Source: Pseudosulfitobacter pseudonitzschiae
GTDB lineage: Bacteria > Pseudomonadota > Alphaproteobacteria > Rhodobacterales > Rhodobacteraceae
Assembly: GCF_002222635.1 (NCBI RefSeq)
Contig: NZ_CP022415.1
Span: 3,348,001-3,412,000, forward strand
Length of the DNA stretch: 64,000 nucleotides
Direction of reading: 5' to 3'
Shown here: piece by piece, positions 9,314 through 19,247 of the stretch
How the letters are laid out: every line of letters begins with the position of its first letter
Position numbering within the stretch: position 1 is the first letter of the stretch
Notes under the pieces: generated by a model
Database searches by the model: none
Told to the model about the DNA's origin: nothing
The model's input: only the letters and a program-made list of their open reading frames with translations
Made by a program: the position numbers and the translations under genes

Positions 9314-10249
9314 CTAGACCGCGGTCAACCAGCCAATGACCAGCGAGACTGTAACGATGCTGATGGCGGTCGAGACCAGAATCGCGGCCGATACACGCTG
9401 GGGCGCGACGCCGTAGTGCTGGGCCAGCATGAAGATATTGCCAGCCACGGGCAGGGCAGCTGCCGAGATGATGACGGTGGCCGAAAAGGCATCGACCGAA
9501 AACAGGAAGATGGCGGCAAAGGCAACAAAAAGCGGGTGCAGCACCAGCTTGCAAAAGCTCAGCCAACCCGCGACCGACAACCGTTCGGCGGATTTGCTGG
9601 CAAGCGACGCGCCGATGGCGAAGAGGGCGCAGGGCGTGGCGGCACCGCCCAGAATGCCCAGAAATTCATTAAAGGGACCGGGGATCGGAATGCGCAGGGC
9701 CGACCAGAAAAAGCCCAGCGTAATGGCGACGATCATCGGGTTTTTCAGCAACCCGATGCCGACAGCCTTTACGATGCCCAAACGGATCTCGCCTTCTCGC
9801 GAGGCGGTGATCAGAATCACGATCAGCGATGAAAACACGATCAGATCCACCGCCAGCGCTAGCACTATGGGTCCAATCGCGGCCTCGCCTAGCAGCAGGG
9901 TCAGCATCGGCACACCCAGAAAGCCGGTGTTGCCGATCACGGCGCATTGCGCTTCGATGGCGGTGACTTCGGTGCTTTGTTTACGCAGGTAGCCCACGAT
10001 CGTGGCAATGCCATAGACGAAAAAGGTGCCCCATAAATAGGCGGCGACAAGACGTCCGTTCCAAACCTCGGCGATGCCCAGATTGGCGGAAAAGCGGAAC
10101 AGCATGGCCGAGAGGGCAAAGTAGAACACGAATTTCGTCAGATAGGCCGTCGCCTCCTGACTGAAAAAACGTGCGCGTCCGGCCCAGTAACCCAGGCCGA
10201 TCAGCGCGAAAAACGGCAACGTCTTGAGGAAGATGGCCAACATCGCCAT
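9314..10249 (-). CDS. AEC family transporter (auxin efflux carrier-like)
   Basis: This 311-residue inner-membrane protein has about ten hydrophobic segments in two five-helix halves, as in the AEC/malonate-transporter-like family. Typical family stretches are the N-terminal LPFFALIGLGYWAGR and NTGFLGVPMLTLLLGE near residue 105. A second-half stretch AATPCALFAIGASLA follows near residue 220. The substrate is not predictable; known relatives move auxin-like or small carboxylic acids. The gene stands alone on the minus strand, with a dispersed repeat directly after its stop codon. Confidence 0.85.
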   Translation of the reverse strand: MAMLAIFLKTLPFFALIGLGYWAGRARFFSQEATAYLTKFVFYFALSAMLFRFSANLGIAEVWNGRLVAAYLWGTFFVYGIATIVGYLRKQSTEVTAIEAQCAVIGNTGFLGVPMLTLLLGEAAIGPIVLALAVDLIVFSSLIVILITASREGEIRLGIVKAVGIGLLKNPMIVAITLGFFWSALRIPIPGPFNEFLGILGGAATPCALFAIGASLASKSAERLSVAGWLSFCKLVLHPLFVAFAAIFLFSVDAFSATVIISAAALPVAGNIFMLAQHYGVAPQRVSAAILVSTAISIVTVSLVIGWLTAV

Positions 10250-10276
10250 AGGGATAGCGTGCAGTTTGCGGGGTGT

Positions 10277-11251
10277 CTATCCGCTACCGATCAAAACACC
10301 TGCTGCAAAGACCAAAGCACCGCCAACGACCACCTGCATGGCCGCGCGAAAGAACGGCGTTTCCATGTATTTGTTTTGAATCCACGCGATGGCCCAAAGT
10401 TCGATGAACACCACGATGATGGCGATGGTTGTCGCGGTCCAGAAATCGGTAATCAGGTAGGGCAGCGCGTGGCCCAATCCGCCCAGCGTGGTCATGACAC
10501 CGGACGCGATGCCGCGTTTAAGCGGAGAGCCGCGCCCCGACAGCGCCCCGTCATCCGAGGCGGCCTCGGTGAAGCCCATCGAGATGCCTGCGCCGATGGA
10601 TGCGGCGAGCCCCACCAGAAAGGTGGTCCATGTATCGTGTGTGGCAAAGGCGGTGGCGAAGATCGGGGCGAGGGTGGACACCGAACCATCCATCAGTCCC
10701 GCCAGTCCCGGTTGTACCCATGTCAGGATGAACTGACGGCGTTCGACGTTTTCTTCGGCGTTGCGGGCGCCTTCGGTCAGGTGCTGGTCGTGCAGGTCTT
10801 CTGCGGTGGATTGATGGCCTGCCTCTGCGGCGGCCAGATCGCCCAGCAGTTTGCGGGTATCGGCGTCTTGGGTGCGGGCGGCGGCGGCAAGATAGAAGCG
10901 TTCGGCGTCATGTTCCATTGCGGCGGCTTCGGCGCGGATGCGTTCCAGCCCGAGGTTGCGGGTGAGCCAGACGGGGCGACGGGCGTAGAAGCCCGAGACG
11001 TGTTCACGTCGGATCAGCGGGATCACCGGGCCAAAGCGTGCGCTGTGCAGGTCGATCAGACGCTGGCGGTGTGCATCTTCTTCGGTCGCCATACCATCAA
11101 ATACGGCGGCGCTGGCGGGATAGTCGGTCCGCAAGCTTTCGGCATAACCGCGATAAATCTGTGCGTCGTCTTCTTCGGACGAAATGGCCAGAGCCAGAAT
11201 TTCCTGTTCGTCCAGATCTCGAAACCGTTTGCGGGCAAGGTTGAAACGCAT
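10277..11251 (-). CDS. mbfA: membrane-bound ferritin MbfA (ferritin-like domain fused to VIT1-type iron exporter)
   Basis: This 324-residue protein joins two domains. Residues about 10-165 are a rubrerythrin/ferritin-like four-helix bundle with iron-ligand acidic and histidine residues (EEDDAQIYRGYAE, ATEEDAHRQR, MEHDAERFY, AEAGHQ). Residues about 180-320 form a CCC1/VIT1-like membrane domain with several hydrophobic helices (GLMDGSVSTLAPIF, GLAASIGAGISMGFTEA). Known MbfA proteins of rhizobia export iron and protect against peroxide; they are repressed by Irr when iron is low. A perfect TTAGAA-TGG-TTCTAA palindrome lies about 21 bases upstream of the start, which fits Irr control. Confidence 0.9.
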   Translation of the reverse strand: MRFNLARKRFRDLDEQEILALAISSEEDDAQIYRGYAESLRTDYPASAAVFDGMATEEDAHRQRLIDLHSARFGPVIPLIRREHVSGFYARRPVWLTRNLGLERIRAEAAAMEHDAERFYLAAAARTQDADTRKLLGDLAAAEAGHQSTAEDLHDQHLTEGARNAEENVERRQFILTWVQPGLAGLMDGSVSTLAPIFATAFATHDTWTTFLVGLAASIGAGISMGFTEAASDDGALSGRGSPLKRGIASGVMTTLGGLGHALPYLITDFWTATTIAIIVVFIELWAIAWIQNKYMETPFFRAAMQVVVGGALVFAAGVLIGSG

Positions 11252-11272
11252 GTGATGTCTTTCCGTGAAAAC

Positions 11273-11287
11273 TTAGAATGGTTCTAA
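11273..11287. promoter_or_regulatory. candidate Irr binding site (iron control element) upstream of mbfA
   Basis: TTAGAA, a TGG spacer and TTCTAA form a perfect inverted repeat. It matches the core of the iron control element recognised by Irr in alphaproteobacteria. It lies between the divergent mbfA and TetR genes, 21 bases upstream of the mbfA start, where a bound repressor would block transcription. Confidence 0.65.
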
Positions 11288-11356
11288 TATATGGATTCGT
11301 CGGGAACTCACAAGCAAAAGCGAAGACTTGCGGGAAACTGCTGTGCGAACTGAACC

Positions 11357-11364
11357 AACCGGTT
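11357..11364. promoter_or_regulatory. candidate autoregulatory operator of the TetR gene
   Basis: AACCGGTT is a perfect 8-bp palindrome about 30 bases upstream of the TetR start, next to AACC and TTTATAT. Its position would suit self-repression. The palindrome is short, so support is weak. Confidence 0.25.
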
Positions 11365-11394
11365 TATATCTGTGTAACGCAATGGAGGAGTCGC

Positions 11395-12012
11395 ATGAAC
11401 ACCCAACGCCCGACAATTCGCAAAGGCCGCAAATTCGATCAGGTGCTGGAAGGCGCGCGGTCGGTGTTTCTGGTCGACGGGTTTGAAGGGGCCAGCGTGG
11501 ACCAGATCGCCAAAGTTGCAGGCGTGTCCAAGGCGACGCTTTACAGCTATTTCCCCGACAAGCGGTTGCTGTTCATGGAGGTTGCCGCCAGTGAATGCTG
11601 CCGTCAGTCGCGCGCCGCTGTGGACATGATAAACGGCTGTGGCCACCCGCGCGAGGTTCTGGAACAGGCGGCTCGACATCTGCTGGGCTTTCTGACGTCG
11701 ACCTTTGGGTTGCAGATGTTTCGGATCTGCGTGGCCGAAAGCGAACGCTTCCCCGATCTGGGGCGGCAGTTCTATGCCTCGGGTCCGATGGTGATGAAGG
11801 GTGAGTTGATCCACTATTTCGAAGGGGCCGTGGCGCGGGGCGAGCTAGCGATTGACGATATGCATCTGGCCGCCGACCAGTTTGGCGAGTTGTGCAAAGC
11901 CGATCTGTGGCCACGTTTGGTTTTTGGTGTGACGGATTCCGTATCACAGGCTGAAATCAACCGCGTTGTGCATGGTGCAGTGGATGTGTTCATGGCGCGC
12001 TACGGGGCGTAA
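11395..12012 (+). CDS. TetR/AcrR family regulator, AefR-like C-terminal domain
   Basis: This 205-residue regulator has the TetR DNA-binding domain at residues 12-60, with the helix-turn-helix ASVDQIAKVAGVSKATLYSYFPDK. The C-terminal half carries the AefR-like ligand-domain pattern (FRICVAESERFPDLGRQFYA, then ARGELAIDDMHLAADQF). Such regulators usually repress themselves and an efflux or metabolic gene. I start it at ATG 11395 because GGAGGAG lies four bases before it; a longer reading from 11278 would add residues unlike the family. It is divergent from mbfA, but iron control of mbfA by this protein is not implied. The effector is unknown. Confidence 0.87.
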   Translation: MNTQRPTIRKGRKFDQVLEGARSVFLVDGFEGASVDQIAKVAGVSKATLYSYFPDKRLLFMEVAASECCRQSRAAVDMINGCGHPREVLEQAARHLLGFLTSTFGLQMFRICVAESERFPDLGRQFYASGPMVMKGELIHYFEGAVARGELAIDDMHLAADQFGELCKADLWPRLVFGVTDSVSQAEINRVVHGAVDVFMARYGA

Positions 12013-12014
12013 TT

Positions 12015-12042
12015 GCCCCGCTCCGATCAAATCGGGCGGGGC
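12015..12042. terminator. hairpin between convergent TetR and paaK genes
   Basis: GCCCCGCTCCGAT and ATCGGGCGGGGC pair with one bulged base around a CAA loop, directly after the TetR stop and 20 bases from the end of paaK. It is a strong stem that could stop transcripts from both sides, though T-runs are short. Confidence 0.6.
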
Positions 12043-12062
12043 AGTTAGCAATTGCCGGAAAC

Positions 12063-13364
12063 TCAGCGTTTGTCGATGATCCGCGCGGCTTTGCCTTCGG
12101 AGCGGGTCACGCCGCCCACGTCGGATACCTGCACTTTGACCGAAATCCCGATGATCTGCTTGATCCGGCTCGACAGTGCCTTGGCCGCTGCGTCGCGCAG
12201 TTCGCCCTGCACCGATGCATCCGCCGCCTCAGCCAGAACGCAAAGCTGGTCCATCCGGCCCGGTTTGGTCAGTTCAATCTGGAAATGCGGCGCCAGCCCG
12301 GCAGTGGCCATCAGGCATTCTTCGATCTGTGTGGGAAAGACATTCACGCCTCGCAGGATGATCATGTCGTCGGATCGTCCGGTGATCTTTTCCATCCGCC
12401 GCATGCTGCGTGCGGTGCCCGACAGCAGGCGCGTCAGGTCGCGGGTGCGGTAGCGGATGATCGGAAACGCCTCTTTGGTCAGCGAGGTAAAGACCAACTC
12501 GCCCTGTTCGCCATCGGACACCAATGCACCGGTTTCGGGGTTGATAACCTCGGGGTAGAAATGGTCTTCCCAGATGTGCAGCCCGTCCTTTGTCTCGATA
12601 CATTCGTTGGCGACGCCGGGGCCCATAATCTCGGACAGACCGTATATGTCGACGGCGTGCATGTCGAATGCGTCTTCGATCTCGCGGCGCATGGCATTTG
12701 TCCACGGCTCGGCACCGAAGACGCCGACCTTCATCGAACAGTCGCGCGGATCAAGGCCTTGGGCGTTGAACTCGTCCAGAATTGATAGCGCATAGGACGG
12801 TGTGACGGTGATGCCGTCGGGTTTGAAATCTTCGATCAGGCGCACCTGACGCGGTGTCATCCCACCCGAGATCGGCACGGTGGACAGGCCCAGCTTGTCC
12901 GCGCCCAGATGGATGCCCAAGCCGCCCGTGAACAGCCCGTAGCCATAGGCATTGTGCAGCAGATCGCCGGAACGCAACCCCGAGGCGCGCAGGCTGCGGG
13001 CGACGACGGTGCCCCAAACGTCCAGATCGTTGCGAGTATAGCCGACAACCGTGGGCTGGCCCGTGGTCCCCGACGAAGCGTGGATGCGTGCGACCTGTTC
13101 GCGGGGCACGGCGAACATGCCAAAGGGATAATTGTCGCGCAAATCCTGTTTCACGGTGAAGGGAAACTTTGACAGGTCCGACAGGGTTTTCAGATCGTCG
13201 GGATGCACTCCGGCGGCGTCAAAAGCCTGTTTGTAGTGCGGCACATTCGTATAGGCGTGGTTCAGCGACCACTTCAGCCGCTCAAGCTGTAAGGCCGAGA
13301 TTTCATCGCGCGAGGCGATCTCGATCGGATCAAGGGACGCCTTGTCCGGTGTCAGGTCTTTCAT
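12063..13364 (-). CDS. paaK: phenylacetate-CoA ligase
   Basis: This 433-residue AMP-forming ligase activates phenylacetate to phenylacetyl-CoA, the first step of the aerobic phenylacetate pathway. The ATP-binding loop ASSGTTGQPTVVGYT is near residues 95-109. DIYGLSEIMGPG near residue 240 and the hinge YRTRDLTRL near residue 303 are adenylate-forming enzyme motifs. ITGRSDDMIILRGVNVFPTQ near residue 330 is typical of PaaK. The length is right for the family. Its start overlaps the paaI stop as ATGA. The paaABCDE epoxidase genes are not in this window. Confidence 0.94.
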   Translation of the reverse strand: MKDLTPDKASLDPIEIASRDEISALQLERLKWSLNHAYTNVPHYKQAFDAAGVHPDDLKTLSDLSKFPFTVKQDLRDNYPFGMFAVPREQVARIHASSGTTGQPTVVGYTRNDLDVWGTVVARSLRASGLRSGDLLHNAYGYGLFTGGLGIHLGADKLGLSTVPISGGMTPRQVRLIEDFKPDGITVTPSYALSILDEFNAQGLDPRDCSMKVGVFGAEPWTNAMRREIEDAFDMHAVDIYGLSEIMGPGVANECIETKDGLHIWEDHFYPEVINPETGALVSDGEQGELVFTSLTKEAFPIIRYRTRDLTRLLSGTARSMRRMEKITGRSDDMIILRGVNVFPTQIEECLMATAGLAPHFQIELTKPGRMDQLCVLAEAADASVQGELRDAAAKALSSRIKQIIGISVKVQVSDVGGVTRSEGKAARIIDKR

Positions 13365-13801
13365 GTGGTGCCCTCCTCCTCAGGGAAAATCCGGCCTTTG
13401 ATTGTGCGCGACAGGCCGCGAAACAGCGCCAGCGTTGTGCCATCGCTGGCGCTCACGGTGACGTCATAGATGCCCGACCGCCCCGTGCGGGACACTTCGA
13501 CCGCGCTGGCTGTCAGAGTGTCGCCCGCCTGTCCGGGGGCGAGATAGGTGATCTGGTTTTGCTGGGCCACGGTACGCTGATTGTAGGTGTTGCACGAAAA
13601 GGCAAAGGCGCTGTCGGCCAGCGTAAAGATATAGCCGCCGTGGCAGATGCCGTGTCCGTTCAGCATGGTGTCGGTGACCGGCATGGTCAGCGTGGCGCGG
13701 CCCGGAGCGATTGCGGTGATGGTCATACCCAGCGACTGGCTGGCTGTGTCACCTTGCAGCATCACCTTGGCGCTGCGTTCGGCGCGGTCTTGCGGGGTCA
13801 T
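13361..13801 (-). CDS. paaI: hydroxyphenylacetyl-CoA thioesterase PaaI
   Basis: This 146-residue hotdog-fold thioesterase probably removes CoA from dead-end intermediates of phenylacetate breakdown. The motif NGHGICHGGYIFTLADSAFAF near residues 48-68 is the PaaI-type active site, with the aspartate in LADSAFA. The segment CNTYNQRTVAQQNQITYLAP follows near residue 70. The gene lies directly upstream of paaK and overlaps it by four bases, which supports the pathway assignment over a general thioesterase. Confidence 0.92.
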   Translation of the reverse strand: MTPQDRAERSAKVMLQGDTASQSLGMTITAIAPGRATLTMPVTDTMLNGHGICHGGYIFTLADSAFAFSCNTYNQRTVAQQNQITYLAPGQAGDTLTASAVEVSRTGRSGIYDVTVSASDGTTLALFRGLSRTIKGRIFPEEEGTT

Positions 13802-13915
13802 GGGTCACCTCATGTTTCCAAGTCGGGTCAGGTTGCCTGTAATCTGTAACGCCTTCAAGTCTGATGCTGCGCAACGGGGCTTGATTTGCGTGTGTTTCGG
13901 CGCAACTGTCATAGC

Positions 13916-14263
13916 ATGACAATGCACACGCCGCCCCCCGTCAATTTGCGCGAGATGCCCAGCCCCCAGGTGGCGTTCCAGCGGCCCGAACTGGCGATGA
14001 TCCTGTCGCTGTACGGGCGGATGGTGGCGGCAGGCGAATGGCGGGATTACGGGATTTCGTGTCTGCGCGAGGTCGCTGTATTCTCGGTGTTCCGACGTAC
14101 GGCCGAGCATCCGATGTACCGTATTGAAAAACGCCCCAAACTGCGCGGCAAACAAGGCATGTACGCGGTGATTGGCATGGATGGTCAGATTTTGCGGCGC
14201 GGTGGAGATTTGAAAAACGTGCTGCGGGTGCTGGAACGCAAGCTGATCCGCGCGGTGGACTAA
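13916..14263 (+). CDS. DUF2794 domain-containing protein
   Basis: This 115-residue protein belongs to a conserved alphaproteobacterial family of unknown function (DUF2794). The family core is ILSLYGRMVAAGEWRDYGIS, followed by AVFSVFRRTAEHPMYRIEKR and the KQGMYAVIGMDGQIL stretch. No signal peptide, membrane segment or catalytic motif is visible. Two starts are possible, ATG 13916 and ATG 13922. The gene is divergent from paaI and followed by a dispersed repeat shared with the NlpC/P60 gene on the other strand. Confidence 0.85.
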   Translation: MTMHTPPPVNLREMPSPQVAFQRPELAMILSLYGRMVAAGEWRDYGISCLREVAVFSVFRRTAEHPMYRIEKRPKLRGKQGMYAVIGMDGQILRRGGDLKNVLRVLERKLIRAVD

Positions 14264-14280
14264 CTTTGTGAACGGATCAG

Positions 14281-14335
14281 GGGGCCAGCCTCCCGGCCTG
14301 CGGTCGTCCCCCAGAGTTTACTTGGCAAGATGAAG
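14281..14335. repeat. roseobacter-type intergenic repeat, form B, copy 1
   Basis: This element shares about 39 of 45 positions, counted by eye, with the copy at 19,186-19,245: CCCGGCCTGCGG, then a C-rich block, GAGTTTA, and GCAAGATGAAG at the end. Here the stop codon and last five codons (LHLAK) of the NlpC/P60 gene lie inside the repeat, so the repeat supplies the end of that protein. Confidence 0.65.
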
Positions 14336-15111
14336 TTTTAGCCGTTTATGGGCTGTGCGCGGGCCGTCGGATTTGGCAATTCGGGCCAATGCGGTCTTGA
14401 TCGGTTCGAAGGCTGTGGTCATGTGGTGGGCGTTGGCATGGATCAGCGTTTCACTGTCGAACACTAGCGCCACGTGACCTTTCCAGAAAAACAGATCGTT
14501 GCGACGCGGCACGGTGCCTTCGGGCAGGGCTGAGCCAAGGGTGCGGGCCTGTTGGTCGCTGTCGCCGCCGCAGTCGATGTTGCATGCAAGGCAGGCGGCC
14601 TGAACGAGGCCGGAGCAGTCGATGCCGGTGCCCGAATTGCCGCCCCAGAGGTAGGGTGTGCCGAGGAAAATTTCAGCAACGGCGGCGGGATCTTCGTGCC
14701 AGTGGCCTTCGGGTGTCAGGTGCTGTCTGGGAACAAAACCCGCCACGGTTTCGATGAATTTTGGGGTTTCCGATAGCGCGGTCAGACGGCTGCCATAGCT
14801 GAGGGTGACATGGTCCGGTGATTTCATATCTGCCCGCGCATAGGCGTGGCTGGTGCGGGTGATGATCCGGTGTGTGGGACGGGTGGCATTTGCCAAAGCT
14901 GTCGTTTGTACAAAGCCGATATAGCCGTCTTTGTCCGAGCGGACATAACTGTGCCCGTCGCGCGCACCCAGAACGGTTATGGGATCGCCGTAAATCAACT
15001 GGCGGTCGCGCATGCCATTTGGCGCATCCAGCAGATCGGTCAGCGTCACGCCGATTTGTGCAGGCGCACTGCTGTCGACCCACGCGGGGTTGGGTGTTGT
15101 GCGCCGGTCGG

Positions 15112-15115
<4 letters not shown>
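14318..15115 (-). CDS. NlpC/P60 (C40) family cell-wall peptidase with SH3-like domains
   Basis: This 265-residue protein has two SH3-like stretches in its first 140 residues (DRQLIYGDPITVLGARDGHSYV and YGSRLTALSE) and a C-terminal NlpC/P60 domain. The catalytic cysteine is in GIDCSGLVQAACL near residue 168, with histidines in KGHVALVF and HANAHH. These enzymes cleave D-glutamyl-diaminopimelate bonds in murein peptides. No signal peptide is visible, which suggests a role in recycling imported peptides. The start is a GTG overlapping the stop of the M17 peptidase gene (GTGA). Pairing of these two genes is common in alphaproteobacteria. The last five residues come from a dispersed repeat. Confidence 0.9.
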
Positions 15116-16503
<1,388 letters not shown>

Positions 16504-16602
16504 GTGGGCAACCTTATGAGTGGATTGCCCACAACCTAGCGGGCCTTTCGAGACCCGCAAGCTGTCTTATGTGTACCCGCGGGTGCCGAAGTGGAAATGG
16601 CG

Positions 16603-17370
16603 TTAGGCAGTGCGGCCTGCGAATTGGGTGACGGTGATATTCGCCGCCTCCAGCGTATCGCGCACCGCAGCGGCGATCTGAACGGCTGTGGGCGTGTCGC
16701 CGTGCAGGCAGATGGTGTCGATCGGGGTTTCTATATGCTTGCCTGAATCGGTGATGATTGCCTGCGCCTTGACCATGTCCACCATGCGCTGCCCTGCAAC
16801 CTGCGGGTCGTGGATCACAGCGCCGGGGATCGAGCGGTCGACCAGCGTGGCATCGTCGTTATAGGCGCGGTCTGCAAAGATTTCGCAGGCGAATTTGCAG
16901 CCAAGACTGCGCACTGCGCGTTCCTGTGCCGTAGCGGCCAGCACCATCACGATCAGGTTTTCATCCACCGATAGCGCCGCTTCATAGCAGGCGCGGGCCA
17001 TGTCTTCGTCTTCCGAGGTCATGTTGCCCAATGCGCCGTGCAGCTTGACGTGGCGCACCGATGCACCCAGAGCTGCGGCCATGCCCAGCGAGGCACCCAC
17101 CTGACAGCGGATCGAGTTTTGCAGCGATCCGGCGGGCATGTGGATGCGACGGCGGCCAAAACCCTGAAGGTCGGGAAAGCCTGGGTGCGACCCGATGCCG
17201 ACACCGTTTTGCAGCGCGATGCCCATCGTCGTGGCCATCACGTCAGGGTCGCCCGCATGGGCCCCGCAGGCAATATTGGCTGACGTGACCGTGGTCAGCA
17301 GGCTGGCGTCGTCACCCATGTTCCACGGGCCAAAGCTTTCGCCCATATCGGCGTTCAGATCCACTTGCAT
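16603..17370 (-). CDS. pxpA: 5-oxoprolinase subunit PxpA (LamB/YcsF family)
   Basis: This 255-residue protein is the PxpA component of ATP-dependent 5-oxoprolinase, which opens pyroglutamate to glutamate together with PxpB and PxpC. The N-terminal DLNADMGESFGPW is the family signature. The segments ANIACGAHAGDP near residue 34 and GSHPGFPDLQGFGRR near residue 58 follow, and the C-terminal ICLHGDTP holds a conserved histidine. The gene begins 12 bases after the end of pxpC, completing a pxpB-pxpC-pxpA operon. Length and order match known sets. Confidence 0.93.
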   Translation of the reverse strand: MQVDLNADMGESFGPWNMGDDASLLTTVTSANIACGAHAGDPDVMATTMGIALQNGVGIGSHPGFPDLQGFGRRRIHMPAGSLQNSIRCQVGASLGMAAALGASVRHVKLHGALGNMTSEDEDMARACYEAALSVDENLIVMVLAATAQERAVRSLGCKFACEIFADRAYNDDATLVDRSIPGAVIHDPQVAGQRMVDMVKAQAIITDSGKHIETPIDTICLHGDTPTAVQIAAAVRDTLEAANITVTQFAGRTA

Positions 17371-17382
17371 GGCGATGTTCCT

Positions 17383-18402
17383 TTACTCAAACGGGTCGGC
17401 CTGGGCCGAGATGGCACCGCTGACCAGTTGATAGGACAGCAGGTTGGGTATGTCATTGATGTCGCGCACCAGCGGCTGTGCCTTGGCGGCAAGACCGGCG
17501 CGCGCCTTGGCGTCTTTCTGTTCGATGGCGACCGCTTCGTCCAGCGTGATGAACTGGAACGTGATCTTGCCGCCCGCAGGCGTCTGCGCCATGCGCGGCA
17601 GATCGGCGGGAATGACGGTGCCGATGCGGGGATAGCCGCCGGTGGTTTGGCTTTCGCACATCAGCACAAAGGGGGTGCCGTCGCCGGTGATCTGGATGTC
17701 GCCCTGCACGATGACTTCGGAGACAATGGTGCGCATTCCCTGGGCGGCAAAGCCTTCGCCGTCATGCTCCATGCGGATGCCCTGACGGTTGGCGCGCGGG
17801 TCGCGTTTGAAGGCAGTGGCCTCGAAGCGGGTACGCTCTTCGGGCGGGAAATGGTTGGTTTGCACTGATGGCACGATGCGCACGGTGCCGCCGTCAAAAC
17901 GCGCGTCGCGCGGCAGGTAAAAGCCGGTTCGGCTGCCTTTGTCGGGCAGCACGGGCAGGGTGTCACCCTTGGCGATCAGCTTGCCCAGACCCGCAGACAT
18001 GTGGCCGCCCCGCGCGCCCATGCGCACCGGCGCGTCGAAACCCCCGCCGACGTGCAGATATGCGTAGCTGCCCGAACGTGCAGCGCCGATGGTCAGCCGT
18101 TGTCCAGCCTCCATCTGGTGCGCGGCATTCCACGCGGCGGTTGCGTCGTCGATTTTAGCGGTCATATCCGCGCCGGTCAGGGCGATGCGCAGCGGGCCTG
18201 TGGCCTCGAACACGCCGCCGACGCTGGCGATTTCGAGAACCGCACAATCGGGCGATTGCTTGAGCAACGCTGCGCCCTCGTGGACGGCCAGCGTGTCGAT
18301 CGCGCCGCCACGTGTCAGACCCGATGCGATATAGCCGGGGCGGCCCAAATCCTGAAAGGCGGCGGCGGGGCCAATCTGAAGAACCTTGAGGGCGGCGGTC
18401 AT
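17383..18402 (-). CDS. pxpC: 5-oxoprolinase subunit PxpC (biotin-dependent carboxyltransferase-like)
   Basis: This 339-residue protein belongs to the AHS2/PxpC family, which works with PxpB and PxpA in pyroglutamate cleavage. The N-terminal GPAAAFQDLGRPGYIASGL and GGAIDTLA blocks are characteristic. SYAYLHVGGGFDAP near residue 110 and the RIGTVIPADLP region near residue 260 also match the family. I choose ATG 18402, which overlaps the pxpB stop as ATGA; an alternative in-frame start five codons upstream is possible. No membrane segments are present. Confidence 0.92.
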   Translation of the reverse strand: MTAALKVLQIGPAAAFQDLGRPGYIASGLTRGGAIDTLAVHEGAALLKQSPDCAVLEIASVGGVFEATGPLRIALTGADMTAKIDDATAAWNAAHQMEAGQRLTIGAARSGSYAYLHVGGGFDAPVRMGARGGHMSAGLGKLIAKGDTLPVLPDKGSRTGFYLPRDARFDGGTVRIVPSVQTNHFPPEERTRFEATAFKRDPRANRQGIRMEHDGEGFAAQGMRTIVSEVIVQGDIQITGDGTPFVLMCESQTTGGYPRIGTVIPADLPRMAQTPAGGKITFQFITLDEAVAIEQKDAKARAGLAAKAQPLVRDINDIPNLLSYQLVSGAISAQADPFE

Positions 18403-19139
18403 GACAATGCCTCCCATGTGGCGCCGCCTGTGCCGTCGTCATTGTTGGCGCTGATGGTTTTGTAATCTTCGGGCGTCGTGGCGTGAAACAGCAGCTCGTC
18501 GCCCGGCGAAAGCGGAAAGGGCGTGTCGGACGTCGGGCGGAAGGTGTGGAAAGCGGTTTGCCCCACATGACGCCAGCCTGTGGGCGTGTCGTTGGAAAAC
18601 AGGCACAGCTGGCGCACTGCGGCGACAAGCGCACCACGCGGGATGTTGGGGCTGAGCGTGCCCAGACGCGGGATGTTCCAATGTTCGCCAAGCGTGCCCA
18701 GATAGGGTTGACCGGGGGCGAAACCGATGGTGATGACGCGCATACGGGTGCTGGTCAGCTCGGCGATGGCATCTTTGGGCGACAGGCCTGCGGCCTCGGC
18801 GGCCTCGTCCAGTTGCGGTGCCAGATCACCCCCGAACACCGCCGGAATATGCCAGAGCTTGCGACCTTCGGGGAGTGGCGCGGCGAACCAGTCGCGGGTG
18901 GCCAGCAGTTCGGTCAACTGCCCGGTGATTTCGGCGGCGGGATGCTGTGCCAGATCGGTGCGGAAAAATGCCGAAATCAGCGAGGTGGCGCTTTCGTGGA
19001 CCCAGTCCCAGCCTTGGGCGTCAACCTCTGCCCGAAATGCCAGTGCGGCGCGGTTAGCAGTGTCGTCCAATGCCTCGGCAAAGGTGACCAGAACGCCCGA
19101 AAGGCCGACAGTGTGAATCGTTGGATAGGTGCTAGACAT
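18399..19139 (-). CDS. pxpB: 5-oxoprolinase subunit PxpB (allophanate hydrolase subunit 1 family)
   Basis: This 246-residue protein is the AHS1/KipI-like partner of PxpC. Near residue 110 is WHIPAVFGGDLAPQLDEAA, and the family signature GFAPGQPYLGTL follows near residue 145. RLGTLSPNIPRGALVAA near residue 162 and the C-terminal DTPFPLSPGDELLF are also typical. The start at ATG 19139 gives the expected N-terminus; an upstream in-frame start at 19238 would run into the dispersed repeat. It is the first gene of the pxp operon. Confidence 0.92.
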   Translation of the reverse strand: MSSTYPTIHTVGLSGVLVTFAEALDDTANRAALAFRAEVDAQGWDWVHESATSLISAFFRTDLAQHPAAEITGQLTELLATRDWFAAPLPEGRKLWHIPAVFGGDLAPQLDEAAEAAGLSPKDAIAELTSTRMRVITIGFAPGQPYLGTLGEHWNIPRLGTLSPNIPRGALVAAVRQLCLFSNDTPTGWRHVGQTAFHTFRPTSDTPFPLSPGDELLFHATTPEDYKTISANNDDGTGGATWEALS

Positions 19140-19185
19140 AATTCGGACACTACCTTTTCTTGGGGCGGGTGCAATCGCTGTCATC

Positions 19186-19245
19186 GGCCGGGGGCCTGCC
19201 CCCCGGCCTGCGGCCGCCCCCCGGAGTTTATTTTGCAAGATGAAG
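19186..19245. repeat. roseobacter-type intergenic repeat, form B, copy 2, with hairpin
   Basis: This is the second copy of the element at 14,281. Its G/C-rich half can fold: GGCCGGGGG (19,186-19,194) pairs with CCCCCGGCC (19,200-19,208) across a five-base loop. It ends two bases before the stop codon of the AlkZ-like gene, so it may act as that gene's 3' terminator structure. Confidence 0.65.
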
Positions 19246-19247
19246 GG

